The notes below the pieces were generated by a model. It was not told the DNA's origin and searched no databases. It saw nothing but the letters and a program-made list of their open reading frames with translations. 64,000 nt of DNA from Alistipes ihumii AP11. GTDB lineage: Bacteria > Bacteroidota > Bacteroidia > Bacteroidales > Rikenellaceae. Of the stretch, positions 47,001 through 55,107 are shown piece after piece (position 1 is the stretch's first letter; every line of letters begins with the position of its first letter). The translations under genes and the position numbers were made by a program. The stretch is taken from contig NZ_CP102294.1 in assembly GCF_025144665.1 (NCBI RefSeq), forward strand, positions 1,116,001 to 1,180,000. The letters are read 5' to 3'.

Positions 47001-47517
47001 CCTTCTTGTACAGTTCGGCAAGCAGATGCCACAGCGTCTCGATATACTTGTTGTCATAGGTGATGTACGGGTCCTTCATGTCGATCCAGTAGCCCATCCG
47101 GCGCGTCAGCCGCTCCCATGCGTCGGTATAGGTCATCACTTCCTTGCGGCAGATGCGGTTGTACTCCTCGATCGATATTTTCGTCCCGATATCCTCCTTC
47201 GTGATGCCGAGCTTCTTCTCGACGCCCAGCTCGACGGGCAGTCCGTGCGTATCCCATCCGGCCTTGCGATGGACCAAAAAGCCCCGCTGGGTCTTGTAGC
47301 GGCAGACGACGTCCTTGATCGTGCGGGCCATCACATGGTGGATACCCGGCATGCCGTTGGCCGAGGGAGGTCCCTCGTAAAACACGAACGTCGGATGCCC
47401 TTCGCGGGTCGAGATGCTTTTGCCGAACGCGTCGACGGCGTCCCACCGCTCCAGCACCTCGCTGTTGACGGCCGGGAGGTCGAGCCCTTTGTATTCCTTG
47501 AATTTAGAACTGCCCAT
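44080..47517 (-). CDS. ileS: Isoleucyl-tRNA synthetase
   Basis: 1145 residues, the longer class typical of Bacteroidota. Class I signatures: HIGH-type GIHHVMAR near residue 58 within YEGPPSANGMPGIHH, and KMSKRLGN near residue 690. The CP1 editing domain lies between them (WTTTPWTLPSNTALAVGP). The anticodon-binding helical domain and a C-terminal region follow. It charges tRNA-Ile and edits valine. The promoter TTG-N20-TAATTTTG lies about 35-65 bp upstream. The DksA-like gene follows closely. An antisense frame of 1151 codons over the whole gene is an artefact of high GC. Confidence 0.98.
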   Translation of the reverse strand: MGSSKFKEYKGLDLPAVNSEVLERWDAVDAFGKSISTREGHPTFVFYEGPPSANGMPGIHHVMARTIKDVVCRYKTQRGFLVHRKAGWDTHGLPVELGVEKKLGITKEDIGTKISIEEYNRICRKEVMTYTDAWERLTRRMGYWIDMKDPYITYDNKYIETLWHLLAELYKKGLLYKGYTIQPYSPAAGTGLSNHELNQPGCYRDVKDTTCTALFRIVRDQQSERLFDGADGDVYFMAWTTTPWTLPSNTALAVGPAIRYVRVRSFNPYTGTPLTVFLAKDLCPAYFPKKNEDLPMDGYEAGGKNVPFRVEGEYVGKDLAGIRYEPLLPWIAPDGDAFRVITGDYVTTEDGTGIVHIAPTFGADDDRVAKQSGIPPLVVVDRAGKRQPMVDRTGKFFRLEDLDPEFVRTHVDAAAYGEFAGRFVKNAYDPALSEADPTLDVDLCMKLKFEGKAFRIEKHTHNYPHCWRTDKPVLYYPLDSWFIRTTAVKDRLIALNRTIDWKPESTGSGRFGKWLENLVDWNLSRSRYWGTPLPIWATEDHGELKCIGSVAELKAEIDRSVEAGFMSENPLKDFAEGDFSKENYAKFDLHRPYVDQIVLVSSRGERMMREPDLIDVWFDSGAMPYAQAHYPFEIDGEEFRRVYPADFVAEGVDQTRGWFFTLHALATMLFDSVAFRHIISNGLVLDKNGNKMSKRLGNAVDPFEVIEKYGSDAVRWYMISNSQPWDNLKFDVEGVDEVRRKFFGTLYNTYSFFALYANIDSFTGAEPEVPVAERPEIDRWIISLLHTLVRTVTDSLESYDPTPAARAIQEFVCENLSNWYVRLNRKRFWGGGLTRDKLAAYQTLYACLETVAQLAAPFAPFITDRIFTDLNAVSGRHGDASVHLSDFPSSDPSLVDADLEEKMSLAQKVSSMVLALRRKVGIKVRQPLSRIVVPVLDPALKEHIAAVESLILSEVNVKRLEFIEDTTGVITKRIKPNFKTLGPRYGKQMKRISALVAAFSQADIAQLERTDRWTADVDGVRVEATAADFDITSEDMPGWLVATEGKLTVAMDITVTEELRREGVARELVNRIQNIRKESGFDVTDKIRVTIGRHEALAGAVESFGDYIAAQTLAVSVAMADASAMPGAQEIEIDDLKVGLSVEKA

Positions 47518-47549
47518 AACTGAAATATCCTCGTTTGCTCATGAAAATG

Positions 47550-47580
47550 CAAAATTAGATATTTTTCGGCAGATTATCAA
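47550..47580 (-). promoter_or_regulatory. Promoter of ileS
   Basis: Minus strand TTG (47580-47578), 20 bp, TAATTTTG (47557-47550). Confidence 0.65.
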
Positions 47581-47676
47581 TTCGGACTCCGACCGATCGC
47601 GCCGGCGACGCATCCCGACGCCCGGACGGACGGCCGCTCGCCGACCCGCAGGAAAGCCACAGCCCGAAGCACCGGG

Positions 47677-48591
47677 CTACTCCCCGGCATGGCGCGGCGT
47701 CGAGGGACGATTCTTATAGGAAAGCACGACGAGCAGAACGCCGGCGAATACCGCCAGAGAGGCCAGCGCGCGGTCCCACGACAGCGTGTCCATATGCATC
47801 GCCACGGAAATCGCCGTCGCGATGACGGGCTCCAGATAGAAATAGATGCTGCTGATCGTGGGCTTCACGTAGTGCAGGCTGTAAATCAGGAGGTAATTCG
47901 GCCCGAACGTAGGTACGACGGCAACATAGGCTACGATCCACGCGACATGAGCCGGCATGGCCGAGAAATCGGTACGCAGCAACGGGCCAAGCCCGATGGG
48001 AAGCATCATCACGGCCGCCACCGGATAGATCCAGCGCAGCAGCGTGACCGGCTTATAGCGCATGATCAGTTCCTTGAGCCACACCATCGAGAACGAGGAG
48101 GCGACGATAGCCAGCAGTACGACCGCATCGCCCCCCAGCTTGTCCGACGGCGCCTGCATCCCGCTTCCGCTGAGAATCACTACGAGCGCGCCCGCAAGAC
48201 CGAGCGCCATGCCCAGCACCTTCATCGGCGTAAAGCGGTCGACGAGAAACATCACCGAAATGACGAGCACCAGAATCGGCCCCAGCGTAGCGATGATCGA
48301 CGCGTCGATCGGGCTGGTATGCTGGATGCCGACCATCAGGAACAGTTTTTTGGCGATCCCCATCAGCGCGGCCGCCGCGACCAGTTTCAGGATATCCTGC
48401 CTGCGGACCGGCTCGATCGGCACGAAAAGCATCGACCCGAAAGCCAGCAACGCCGCGACGCCTACGGCCAGCATCGTCATCGCATAGGGCGATATGTAAT
48501 GCGGCATGACGATTTTGTACAGCGGGTAGTTGAAGGCCCAGATCACATACGACAGGATCAGGCCCAGATGGGCTTTGACGACGTTGCTCAT
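47677..48591 (-). CDS. EamA/DMT family membrane transporter
   Basis: 304 residues from the ATG at 48591 (MSNVVKAHLGLILSYVIWAFNYPLYKIV); the longer frame upstream is leader. Ten hydrophobic helices arranged as two EamA repeats (about 8-140 and 155-295). The repeats end in the usual patterns (IIATLGPILVLVISVMFLVDRF; SSIYFYLEPVIATAISV). Members of the drug/metabolite transporter superfamily export amino acids, nucleobases or other small metabolites; the substrate cannot be inferred. It is convergent with nothing and lies upstream of ileS in the same direction, with about 95 bp to the ileS promoter region. Confidence 0.92.
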   Translation of the reverse strand: MSNVVKAHLGLILSYVIWAFNYPLYKIVMPHYISPYAMTMLAVGVAALLAFGSMLFVPIEPVRRQDILKLVAAAALMGIAKKLFLMVGIQHTSPIDASIIATLGPILVLVISVMFLVDRFTPMKVLGMALGLAGALVVILSGSGMQAPSDKLGGDAVVLLAIVASSFSMVWLKELIMRYKPVTLLRWIYPVAAVMMLPIGLGPLLRTDFSAMPAHVAWIVAYVAVVPTFGPNYLLIYSLHYVKPTISSIYFYLEPVIATAISVAMHMDTLSWDRALASLAVFAGVLLVVLSYKNRPSTPRHAGE

Positions 48592-48809
48592 ACTGCTCAC
48601 GGAATAAAACGGTTGCATCGGAGCGCGTGCAAGAAACGGGCCAGCCGGCGCAGGTCCCGTCAAGAGGCCGGCCGCATCCGACAGCGCGTCGGAAGATTCG
48701 TCCGGGCAACGACGGACTGTTTTCGGCACGAGGCAAGCCCTCTCCCACCCGGGGCAGGGAGGGAATGCTTACCATGTAACCATGAGGTTGTAATATAGTA
48801 AAAAATCAA

Positions 48810-49225
48810 TTAGTAAATACCTTCCTTTTCTCTGATCATGCCAACATAATCATCTGACGATGCTGATTTAGTAATGATTATTTGGTTAAAACTCTTTTTT
48901 TTACCCGTCGGTTGCCCTACCTGCACTTGCCCATCTGAGAATACATACAAAAAGACATTCCTAAATGTTTTTTTTATAGATCGATTTACCGTTTTCATCA
49001 AGGACCTTAACTTTCACTCTATATTTAATCAGATATAAGATAATCGGGAGTTACCGATTTAAAGGATATCACAACATTCTCATAACTTTTTCTTTCAATA
49101 TCAAGGAACGCTACTTTACGAACAATTTCCATATCTGTCAAAGGTCCTGCTGTTTCGGGTTCACTTTGGGCAAATGAAATGGATGTCGTTACAATAAAAA
49201 CGACAGTAATAATAAAGTTCTTCAT
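48810..49225 (-). pseudogene. Small exported protein gene broken by two frameshifts
   Basis: One protein of about 135 residues is split over three frames. Frame one has a signal peptide (MKNFIITVVFIVTTSISFAQ) and runs through TDMEIVRKVAFLDIERKSYE to FKSVTPDYLISD (stop at 49025). Frame two continues with LIKYRVKVKVLDENGKSIYKK. At an A8 tract (T8 at 48968-48975) the reading shifts to frame three, RNVFLYVFSDGQVQVG through GMIREKEGIY (stop at 48810). Together they read as one continuous exported beta-protein of unknown function. The first break may come from a short duplication (TATCTTATA). The gene is AT-rich for this genome, suggesting recent acquisition. Confidence 0.75.
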
Positions 49226-49325
49226 AACACGTTCCTGAAAGCCTCCGTTCCTGAAGCGTGCCCCGTGCGCGGCCCTCTTCGCCAGAAAGCTCCGGCGAAT
49301 CCGATGGATCGGCGCCGCAAGCGCC

Positions 49326-50111
49326 TCAGCCTGCCGTACCGGAGCGCGCGGCATCGGCCTTTTCGCGCATTCGCCGGGCACGCTCCGCGCTGTCGGGATG
49401 AGTCGAGAAAAGCTGCAGAAGCTCCTTGCCGGCGCCTTGTTCCGCAGAGGCGAGCCGCGCCAGCTTGTCGAGAGCCGTAGCCATTGCATACGGGTCGTAG
49501 CCGTTACGCAGCAAAAAACCGAAGGCGAAGTCGTCGGCCGCATACTCCTGCTTCCGGGAAAAACCGGCCGAGGTCAGCCGCTCGGCCAGCGCGCCCCATT
49601 GCGACGAACTGAGCGCGCCGATCACGCCTCCGGCGGCCCCCAGCGTGTTGCGGATCGCCGAGGTCAGACAGGCTTTGCGCATCGCGCCGAGCGAGTCGCT
49701 GTTGCGGATGTGTCCCATTTCATGGCCGACGATCGCCATCAGCTCGTCGTCGCTCATGCGGTCCATCAGACCCGAGTAGATGCGTATGCTGCCGTCGGCC
49801 GTCGCGAACGCATTGACCTGCGGCGTCCGGTAGACGCGGAAATTCAGCGGCACGCCGTTCACGGCCGCATAGCGCGAAGTCAGCCGCTCGAGCCGTTCGG
49901 CATACGGATCGCCCGCGGGAAGAGCCGGCTGCTGCGCGTCGGCGTACTCGACGAACCGGCGGGCCGTCGCCACGACGTGCTCGTCGCGCAGCGTGGCGGC
50001 CTGCAGCACGTCGACGGTCGCCTGAAGCCCCGGATGAGGCAGCCGTACGCGAGCCCGCGTGACGACGATCACGTAGACGATCAGCGCTATGAGCAAAATT
50101 TTCAACAACAT
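49326..50111 (-). CDS. M48 family metalloprotease
   Basis: 261 residues. One N-terminal membrane helix (about 2-18), then a soluble domain with zinc motif HEMGH (130-134) and the third ligand Glu in QEYAADDFAF. This matches HtpX/Ste24-like M48 peptidases with a single anchor, which degrade misfolded or membrane-associated proteins. Residues about 60-115 (LTSRYAAVNGVPLNFRVYRTPQVNAFATADGSIRIYSGLMD) are characteristic of the group. It is divergent from gcvT across 74 bp of AT-rich sequence that must carry both promoters. The catalytic side may face the periplasm, as in LoiP/YcaL relatives. Confidence 0.93.
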   Translation of the reverse strand: MLLKILLIALIVYVIVVTRARVRLPHPGLQATVDVLQAATLRDEHVVATARRFVEYADAQQPALPAGDPYAERLERLTSRYAAVNGVPLNFRVYRTPQVNAFATADGSIRIYSGLMDRMSDDELMAIVGHEMGHIRNSDSLGAMRKACLTSAIRNTLGAAGGVIGALSSSQWGALAERLTSAGFSRKQEYAADDFAFGFLLRNGYDPYAMATALDKLARLASAEQGAGKELLQLFSTHPDSAERARRMREKADAARSGTAG

Positions 50112-50185
50112 CGGTTTTTCATCGAATCGGGTATAAAATTAGAATAAAAACACGTAATTTCGCGAAAAATCAAAACCTTTTCTCT

Positions 50186-51295
50186 ATGAAAACGACTCCC
50201 TTTACTCCGTATCATATCCGAAACGGCGCGCGGATGGCCGAGTTCGCCAGCTACGACATGCCGATCGAATTCACCGGGATCAACGACGAGCACACGGCCG
50301 TGCGCGCCCGTGCCGGCGTGTTCGACGTGAGCCACATGGGCGAGATCTGGGTCAAGGGGCCTCGGGCGCTCGACCTGCTGCGCTACGTCGGCAGCAACGA
50401 CGCGGCCTCGCTGTACGACGGCAAGATACAGTATTCCTGCCTGCCGAACGGCCGGGGCGGCATCGTCGACGACATTCTGGTCTACCGGATCGACGCCGAG
50501 ACCTACCTGCTCGTCGTCAACGCGGCCAACGTCGAGAAAGACTGGAACCATCTGGTCGCCGCCGGCGAACGTTTCGGTCTCCGGCCCGGACGCGAACTCT
50601 ACAACGCATCGGACGAGATCGCCCAGCTGGCCGTTCAGGGACCGCTGGCGATGCGGATCGTCCAGCGCCTGTGCCCTGCCGCCGACCTCGGAAAACTCGC
50701 CTATTATACGTTCGTCAAGACCGAGGTCGCCGGCATCGCCGACGCTATCGTATCGGTAACGGGCTACACCGGAGCGGGCGGATGCGAAATCTACGTAGCG
50801 AACGAGGACGCTCCGCGCCTGTGGGAAGCGCTGTGGCAAGCCGGCGAGAGAGACGGGCTGCAGAATATCGGGCTCGGCGCGCGCGACACGCTGCGGCTCG
50901 AAATGGGCTACTGCCTTTACGGCAACGACATCGACGATACGACGTCGCCCGTCGAGGCCGGTTTGGGCTGGATCACCAAGACCGGCGGCGACCGCGACTT
51001 CATCGACCGCCCGCTGCTCGAACGGCAGAAGCGCGAGGGCGTGAGCCGCCGGCTGGTCGGTTTCGAGCTGACCGAGCGCGGCGTGCCGCGCCATGGCTAC
51101 CGGCTCTCCGACGCCGAGGGACGCGCGATCGGCTCCGTCACGTCGGGCACGATGTCGCCCACGCTCAAAAAAGGCATCGGCATGGGTTACGTCGAAACGG
51201 CCTATGCCGAGCCGGGCACGCCGATAGCGGTCGTCATCCGCGAAAAGCCGGTAGCCGCCCGGATCGTCAAGCTGCCCTTTATCCCCAACAGGTAA
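50186..51295 (+). CDS. gcvT: Aminomethyltransferase, glycine cleavage T protein
   Basis: 369 residues. Folate-binding fold landmarks: HTAVRARAGVFDVSHMGEI, QYSCLPNGRGGIVDDILVYR, GYTGAGGCEIYV, LGARDTLRLEMGYCLYGNDI and the late SGTMSPTLKKGIGMGYV. GcvT transfers the methylene group from the aminomethyl-lipoyl H protein to tetrahydrofolate, releasing ammonia. The other glycine-cleavage genes are not in this window. A very strong terminator follows, so the gene is likely monocistronic. Confidence 0.97.
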   Translation: MKTTPFTPYHIRNGARMAEFASYDMPIEFTGINDEHTAVRARAGVFDVSHMGEIWVKGPRALDLLRYVGSNDAASLYDGKIQYSCLPNGRGGIVDDILVYRIDAETYLLVVNAANVEKDWNHLVAAGERFGLRPGRELYNASDEIAQLAVQGPLAMRIVQRLCPAADLGKLAYYTFVKTEVAGIADAIVSVTGYTGAGGCEIYVANEDAPRLWEALWQAGERDGLQNIGLGARDTLRLEMGYCLYGNDIDDTTSPVEAGLGWITKTGGDRDFIDRPLLERQKREGVSRRLVGFELTERGVPRHGYRLSDAEGRAIGSVTSGTMSPTLKKGIGMGYVETAYAEPGTPIAVVIREKPVAARIVKLPFIPNR

Positions 51296-51333
51296 TATGA
51301 GAGGCCCGACTTCCGTTCGGGCGAACCGGTAAG

Positions 51334-51388
51334 ACCGAACGCTGCGGCGAAGAGTGTTCCTCGCCGCAGCGTTCGGTTTCTCTTTTTC
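51334..51388 (+). terminator. Strong terminator of gcvT
   Basis: A 17-bp perfect stem ACCGAACGCTGCGGCGA / TCGCCGCAGCGTTCGGT, 10-nt loop, then TTCTCTTTTT. Confidence 0.95.
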
Positions 51389-51775
51389 TCAATAATGGCA
51401 GCTATTTCCGGTAGCACGAGCCGGCGATGCACGGGACCGGCCACACGCATCCGACAGCAAATACGACAAGGCAAACGAACGACAGCGGGCTCCGGAATAC
51501 GGACTCACCCCCGATCGCCTGCTCGGCACCCGGCAAACTCCGACAAAAACGGCGCATCGTCTCTACCGAAATTCATGTCGAAGCCTGTCGACAGCCAGAT
51601 TCCGAAGAGGTGAAATCGTTCTTCAATCCGTAAGACGGTAACGGACCATACGATATATCGTCAGGAAAATCTCTTCTATTTTCAATTGGCGGCAAAACCC
51701 ATTGCAAGCCACGGACACCATGCGAATCCTACCGATTCATCATTTCATATCGCCATACACTGAAGCCATGCGATC
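51389..51775. other. Convergent intergenic region, no gene recognised
   Basis: Short frames only; no structure of note. Confidence 0.5.
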
Positions 51776-52291
51776 CTAAAGAGCTTCGATGTAGACTTTT
51801 ATTTCGCTCAGTTTCTTCAGATTAACGCACATACCCGTGGACCAAAGCTTTTCAACATAGAAATTCTCCGCATACAAACGGCAAGAATCGCTCCTGCATA
51901 TTATTCTTCCCTTCGAATCCAAAACCACACCATACAAAACGATATCCTGTTTTATGGTCTTACCTTCCACCGGGGTAATTTCGCAACCGAAGTCCAACGA
52001 ACCCTCGTCCGACCCATCGTCTCCGTACTTTTCCACTTGATAACCGGCTTTACTCAATACGATCCCATAATGCTCGGCCAGCTCCTCATTCCAAGATATC
52101 TTGAGCTTTTTATTCACATATCGGCCCATATAACGACGAATTTTCAATTTTCGGAAAATCAAATATACGAAAATCGCTGCCGGTACGAACGTTCCGAGCG
52201 CAAACCGTTCATCGGAAAATCCCGACACGACCGTATCGCCCCGCCACGGAACGGAATCCGAACTATCCGTACGGACTCGTTCGCCATACAT
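51776..52291 (-). CDS. Hypothetical protein with one possible membrane segment
   Basis: 171 residues, or 117 from a Met at 52129 (MGRYVNKKLKISWNEELAEH). In the long form a short hydrophobic stretch (about 32-46, TFVPAAIFVYLIF) could anchor the protein. The C-terminal 100 residues (GVVLDSKGRIICRSDSCRLYAENFYVEKLW, LKKLSEIKVYIE) look like a small beta-sandwich of the FxLYD kind. I do not recognise a firm family. It is more AT-rich than the neighbours. It is convergent with gcvT, and the aminotransferase gene lies upstream on the same strand. Confidence 0.6.
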   Translation of the reverse strand: MYGERVRTDSSDSVPWRGDTVVSGFSDERFALGTFVPAAIFVYLIFRKLKIRRYMGRYVNKKLKISWNEELAEHYGIVLSKAGYQVEKYGDDGSDEGSLDFGCEITPVEGKTIKQDIVLYGVVLDSKGRIICRSDSCRLYAENFYVEKLWSTGMCVNLKKLSEIKVYIEAL

Positions 52292-52367
52292 GAGTTTATG
52301 AAAACTTCATTTCTCGACTCTTTCGGAGAGGCCGTTATACCGTAGCGTACGTATCGAGTCGGCACCG

Positions 52368-53567
52368 TCAAGAACCCGTCACCTCGCGCAGCACGTCGAG
52401 CAGGATGTCGCACGACTCGTCGATCTCGGCAGGGGTGATCGTCAGCGGCGGAGCGATCCGCATGGCCGTATCGCGGAACAGAAACCACTCGGTCATCAGA
52501 CCGCGCTCGACCGCGCGCAGCACGATGCGCTGCGTCAGGGCCGGATCGCCGAACTCGACGCCCATCAGCAGACCTGTGCGCCGAATCTCACGCACGGCCG
52601 GATGCCCGACCAAACGACGCTCGTACTGCGCCCCCTTCGCGTCGGCCTGCTCCATGAGCCCCTCCGACAGGATGAACTCGAGGGCCGCCAAGCCGGCGGC
52701 GCAGCAGACCGGATGACCGCCGAAAGTCGTGATGTGCCCGAGCACCGGATTGGTCTTCAGCGACGACATGATCCGGTTCGGAGCGATGAAGGCTCCGAGC
52801 GGCATGCCTCCTCCGAACGCCTTGGCCGTACATAGTATATCGGGCACGACGCCGTACTGCTGAAAAAAATAGAGCGTGCCGGTCCGGCCCAGCCCGGTCT
52901 GTATCTCGTCGAAAACGAGCAGCGCGCCGGTCTCGTCGCAACGGCGGCGCAACGCTTCCAGATAGCCCTTTTCCGAAAGGACGATCCCCCCCTCGCCCTG
53001 AACGGGCTCGATGATTACGCAGGCCGTCCGCGAGGTAATGTATTTCAGGTCGCCGGGCTCGTTGAAGCGAATGCAACGCGTGTCGGGCAGCAGCGGACGA
53101 TAGGAATTGCGGTACTCTTCTCCTCCCATGACGCTCAGCGAACCGGCCGTACTGCCGTGATAGGCATTCCGGTAGTAGACCAGCTCGGTACGGCCGGTAT
53201 AGCGCTTGGCCAGTTTGAGCGCCCCTTCGACGGCCTCGCTGCCCGAATTGACGAAGTAGACCGTGTCGAGCGGATCGGGCAGCAGCGAAGCGATCCGCTC
53301 GGCATAGCGCACCTGCGGCGACTCGACCGCCTCGCCGTAGACCATCAGATGAAGGTAATCGCGCGCCTGAGCGCAGATCGCGTCGATCACCCGGCGGTTG
53401 CCGTGCCCGACGGCGCTGACCGACACGCCGGAGATCAGATCGATCCACCGCCGTCCGTCCGGGCCGTACAGGTACACGCCCTCGGCGCGCTCCACTTCGA
53501 GCATCATCGGGTTGTCGGAAGTCTGGCCCACATGTTCCAGAAAGAGTTGTCTGAGATTGGTCGTCAT
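52368..53567 (-). CDS. Class III PLP-dependent aminotransferase (acetylornithine/ornithine type)
   Basis: 399 residues from the ATG at 53567. PLP features: NSGSEAVEGALKLAKRYTGR, the Asp-Glu-x-x-Gln block FDEIQTGLGRTG (Asp220, Glu221), and Lys249 in LCTAKAFGGGMPLG as the Schiff-base lysine. The family converts omega-amino groups of ornithine, acetylornithine, 4-aminobutyrate or lysine; I cannot choose among these by eye, and the absence of arginine genes nearby weakens an ArgD call. A -7 box TATCTTTG lies at 53599-53592, giving a very short leader. Confidence 0.9.
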   Translation of the reverse strand: MTTNLRQLFLEHVGQTSDNPMMLEVERAEGVYLYGPDGRRWIDLISGVSVSAVGHGNRRVIDAICAQARDYLHLMVYGEAVESPQVRYAERIASLLPDPLDTVYFVNSGSEAVEGALKLAKRYTGRTELVYYRNAYHGSTAGSLSVMGGEEYRNSYRPLLPDTRCIRFNEPGDLKYITSRTACVIIEPVQGEGGIVLSEKGYLEALRRRCDETGALLVFDEIQTGLGRTGTLYFFQQYGVVPDILCTAKAFGGGMPLGAFIAPNRIMSSLKTNPVLGHITTFGGHPVCCAAGLAALEFILSEGLMEQADAKGAQYERRLVGHPAVREIRRTGLLMGVEFGDPALTQRIVLRAVERGLMTEWFLFRDTAMRIAPPLTITPAEIDESCDILLDVLREVTGS

Positions 53568-53599
53568 AGCACGGTTCGTTTTCTTCGACTGCAAAGATA

Positions 53600-53935
53600 G
53601 CGAATCGGAGCGAACCGTCGTCCGCCCCGCAGCATATTCCCCGTCCGGCACGAAGCATACCGTCGCTCGGCCGCGCTATCGGAATCCGGCACCTTTCCTC
53701 CATGCGCGACCGACCCGGCGAAGCGTTCCGAAACCGCCAACCGCATGGCAACGAACGGGCCGCTCCCGACCGGCAGCGAGTGCCGTCCCGCCGCTTCGGA
53801 GCCGCACGAGAAAAATCCTTGCCGTCCAATGTTTTCCGCCCTTCCCCGCTCTCGGGTCTTTGCTTCGAAAGAAACAACAGACCTCGAAAGCTTCGCCGAC
53901 GTCCCCGACACCTCCGCGAGTTCCCGAGCTCCCGA
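53600..53935. other. Intergenic region left of repeat copy B
   Basis: No supported gene. The text around 53880-53935 has some resemblance to the region left of copy A (about 36600-36660), so the repeat may extend leftward. Confidence 0.45.
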
Positions 53936-54098
53936 CGTTTCCGGTTTCCTCGTATGAAAACCCTTTAATCTATAAAAGAAACTTCATGATAGAGACCCAA
54001 TCGGATACGCAATCCGCGACCGCAAGGCCGCAGCCAACAGATATGGAAATCCGCGTACGAACCTTGGCACCTCAAAGTATGCAACTGTCCGATTCATT
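53936..54098 (+). repeat. Dispersed repeat, copy B
   Basis: It starts GTTTCCGGTTTCCTCGTATG (19 of 20 identical with copy A), continues with CGGATACGCAATCCGCGACC and GCCGCAGCCAACAGATATGG, and ends near AAGTATGCAACTGTCCGA. It is the most diverged of the three in the middle. It lies behind the mazG gene. Non-coding. Confidence 0.65.
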
Positions 54099-54185
54099 TT
54101 CATTCGCCCGAGCAAGCGACAATCCTTCCGATCCGCACCAGAATCGGCAGAAAAGCCGCAACCACCTCGCAACGTTCGCCCGAAA

Positions 54186-54497
54186 TCACGCCTTCCGGCC
54201 CGAGGGAGCCTCCGACTCCTCGCTCTTGCGCTCCAGCGCGCGGATCAGCGCGGCGGTCAGATCGACGCCCGTCTGGTTGGCCACGCCGATCAGAGCCCAC
54301 AGAATATCCCCGATCTCGTCGGTCACCTCGCCCCGGAAACGGGGATCGGCCGCGTGCTCGCCGTAGCGGCGGACCATCACGCGCGCCAGCTTACCGATCT
54401 CCTCGGTCAGCAAGGCCATGTTCGCCAGTTCGTTGTGACGGATCGCATGCTTGTCGCCCCATGCGTCTACCAGTTCCTGCGCCTCCTTGATCGTCAT
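54186..54497 (-). CDS. MazG-like nucleotide pyrophosphohydrolase
   Basis: 103 residues. All-helical MazG fold with metal-binding acidic residues in LLTEEIGKLARVMVRRYGE (EExxE-like) and EVTDEIGDILWALIGVAN (ExxDxxGD). Small single-domain MazG proteins hydrolyse aberrant NTPs or dCTP/dUTP to monophosphates as housecleaning. The gene begins 22 bp after dtd ends and is probably co-transcribed with it. The C-terminal tail (RKSEESEAPSGRKA) is charged and likely unstructured. Confidence 0.9.
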   Translation of the reverse strand: MTIKEAQELVDAWGDKHAIRHNELANMALLTEEIGKLARVMVRRYGEHAADPRFRGEVTDEIGDILWALIGVANQTGVDLTAALIRALERKSEESEAPSGRKA

Positions 54498-54519
54498 ATC
54501 CTACCGCCTTTGTACGTTG

Positions 54520-54975
54520 TCAATATTCTTTCCGTTTCGAATCGATCCAGATCGTTACCGGCCCGTCGTTCACCAGTTCGACCTGCATATCGGCTCCGAA
54601 CACGCCCGTCTGCACGGGCCGTCCGAGCAGCTTCCCCGTCACGGCGACGAAACGCTCGTAAAGCGGCACGGCCGCCTCGGGCCCGGCCGCTCGGACATAA
54701 GAGGGACGGTTGCCCTTGCGCGTCGAGGCATACAGCGTGAACTGACTGACAACCAACACATCGCCCCCCGCGTCCACGACCGAGCGGTTCATCACGCCGG
54801 CCTCATCGTCGAAAATGCGGAGCTTCACGAGCTTCTCGCACAGATAGCGGACATCGTCCTCGCCGTCGTCCGGTCCGATTCCGACCAAAACCAACAATCC
54901 CCGTCCGATCGAGGATCGGACGCTTCCCCCGATCCCGACCGATGCGCGCCGTACGCGCTGAATCAGTATTCGCAT
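54520..54975 (-). CDS. dtd: D-aminoacyl-tRNA deacylase
   Basis: 151 residues from the ATG at 54975; the frame upstream runs through a hairpin and is not used. DTD signatures are complete: MRILIQRVRRASV, the SQFTLYAST catalytic motif and the NDGPVTIWIDS end with the conserved GPVT. The enzyme removes D-amino acids and mischarged glycine from tRNA. A -7 box TATATTTG (55100-55093) and a long hairpin (55003-55077) lie upstream. The mazG-like gene follows. Confidence 0.96.
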   Translation of the reverse strand: MRILIQRVRRASVGIGGSVRSSIGRGLLVLVGIGPDDGEDDVRYLCEKLVKLRIFDDEAGVMNRSVVDAGGDVLVVSQFTLYASTRKGNRPSYVRAAGPEAAVPLYERFVAVTGKLLGRPVQTGVFGADMQVELVNDGPVTIWIDSKRKEY

Positions 54976-55002
54976 GTTCCTTCCCTTGGTCCGCCGCCCC
55001 GA

Positions 55003-55077
55003 AAAACTGCGGACAGCCCGCTTCGGGGAATCGATGGGTGAGATAAGGTCCATCCCCGCCGGAATACTGTCCGCAGC
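55003..55077 (-). terminator. Long hairpin between thiH and dtd (terminator or leader structure)
   Basis: Minus strand: outer stem CTGCGGACAG / CTGTCCGCAG with an inner structured part including GGGGATGG and CCATCGATTCCCC, directly followed by TTTTTCGG. It can end the thiamin operon, but since a -7 box lies upstream of it, it may also attenuate dtd transcription. Confidence 0.6.
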
Positions 55078-55107
55078 TTGGCTCGACTGTGACAAATATA
55101 GCAAAAT

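Noticed and set aside
44068-47523. Antisense open frame of about 1151 codons opposite ileS
   Set aside because: Same artefact; the ileS frame has all class I synthetase motifs.
55020-55070. Fluoride-riboswitch-like GGGGATGG string upstream of dtd
   Set aside because: The remaining conserved parts of that aptamer are absent and the gene context does not fit.
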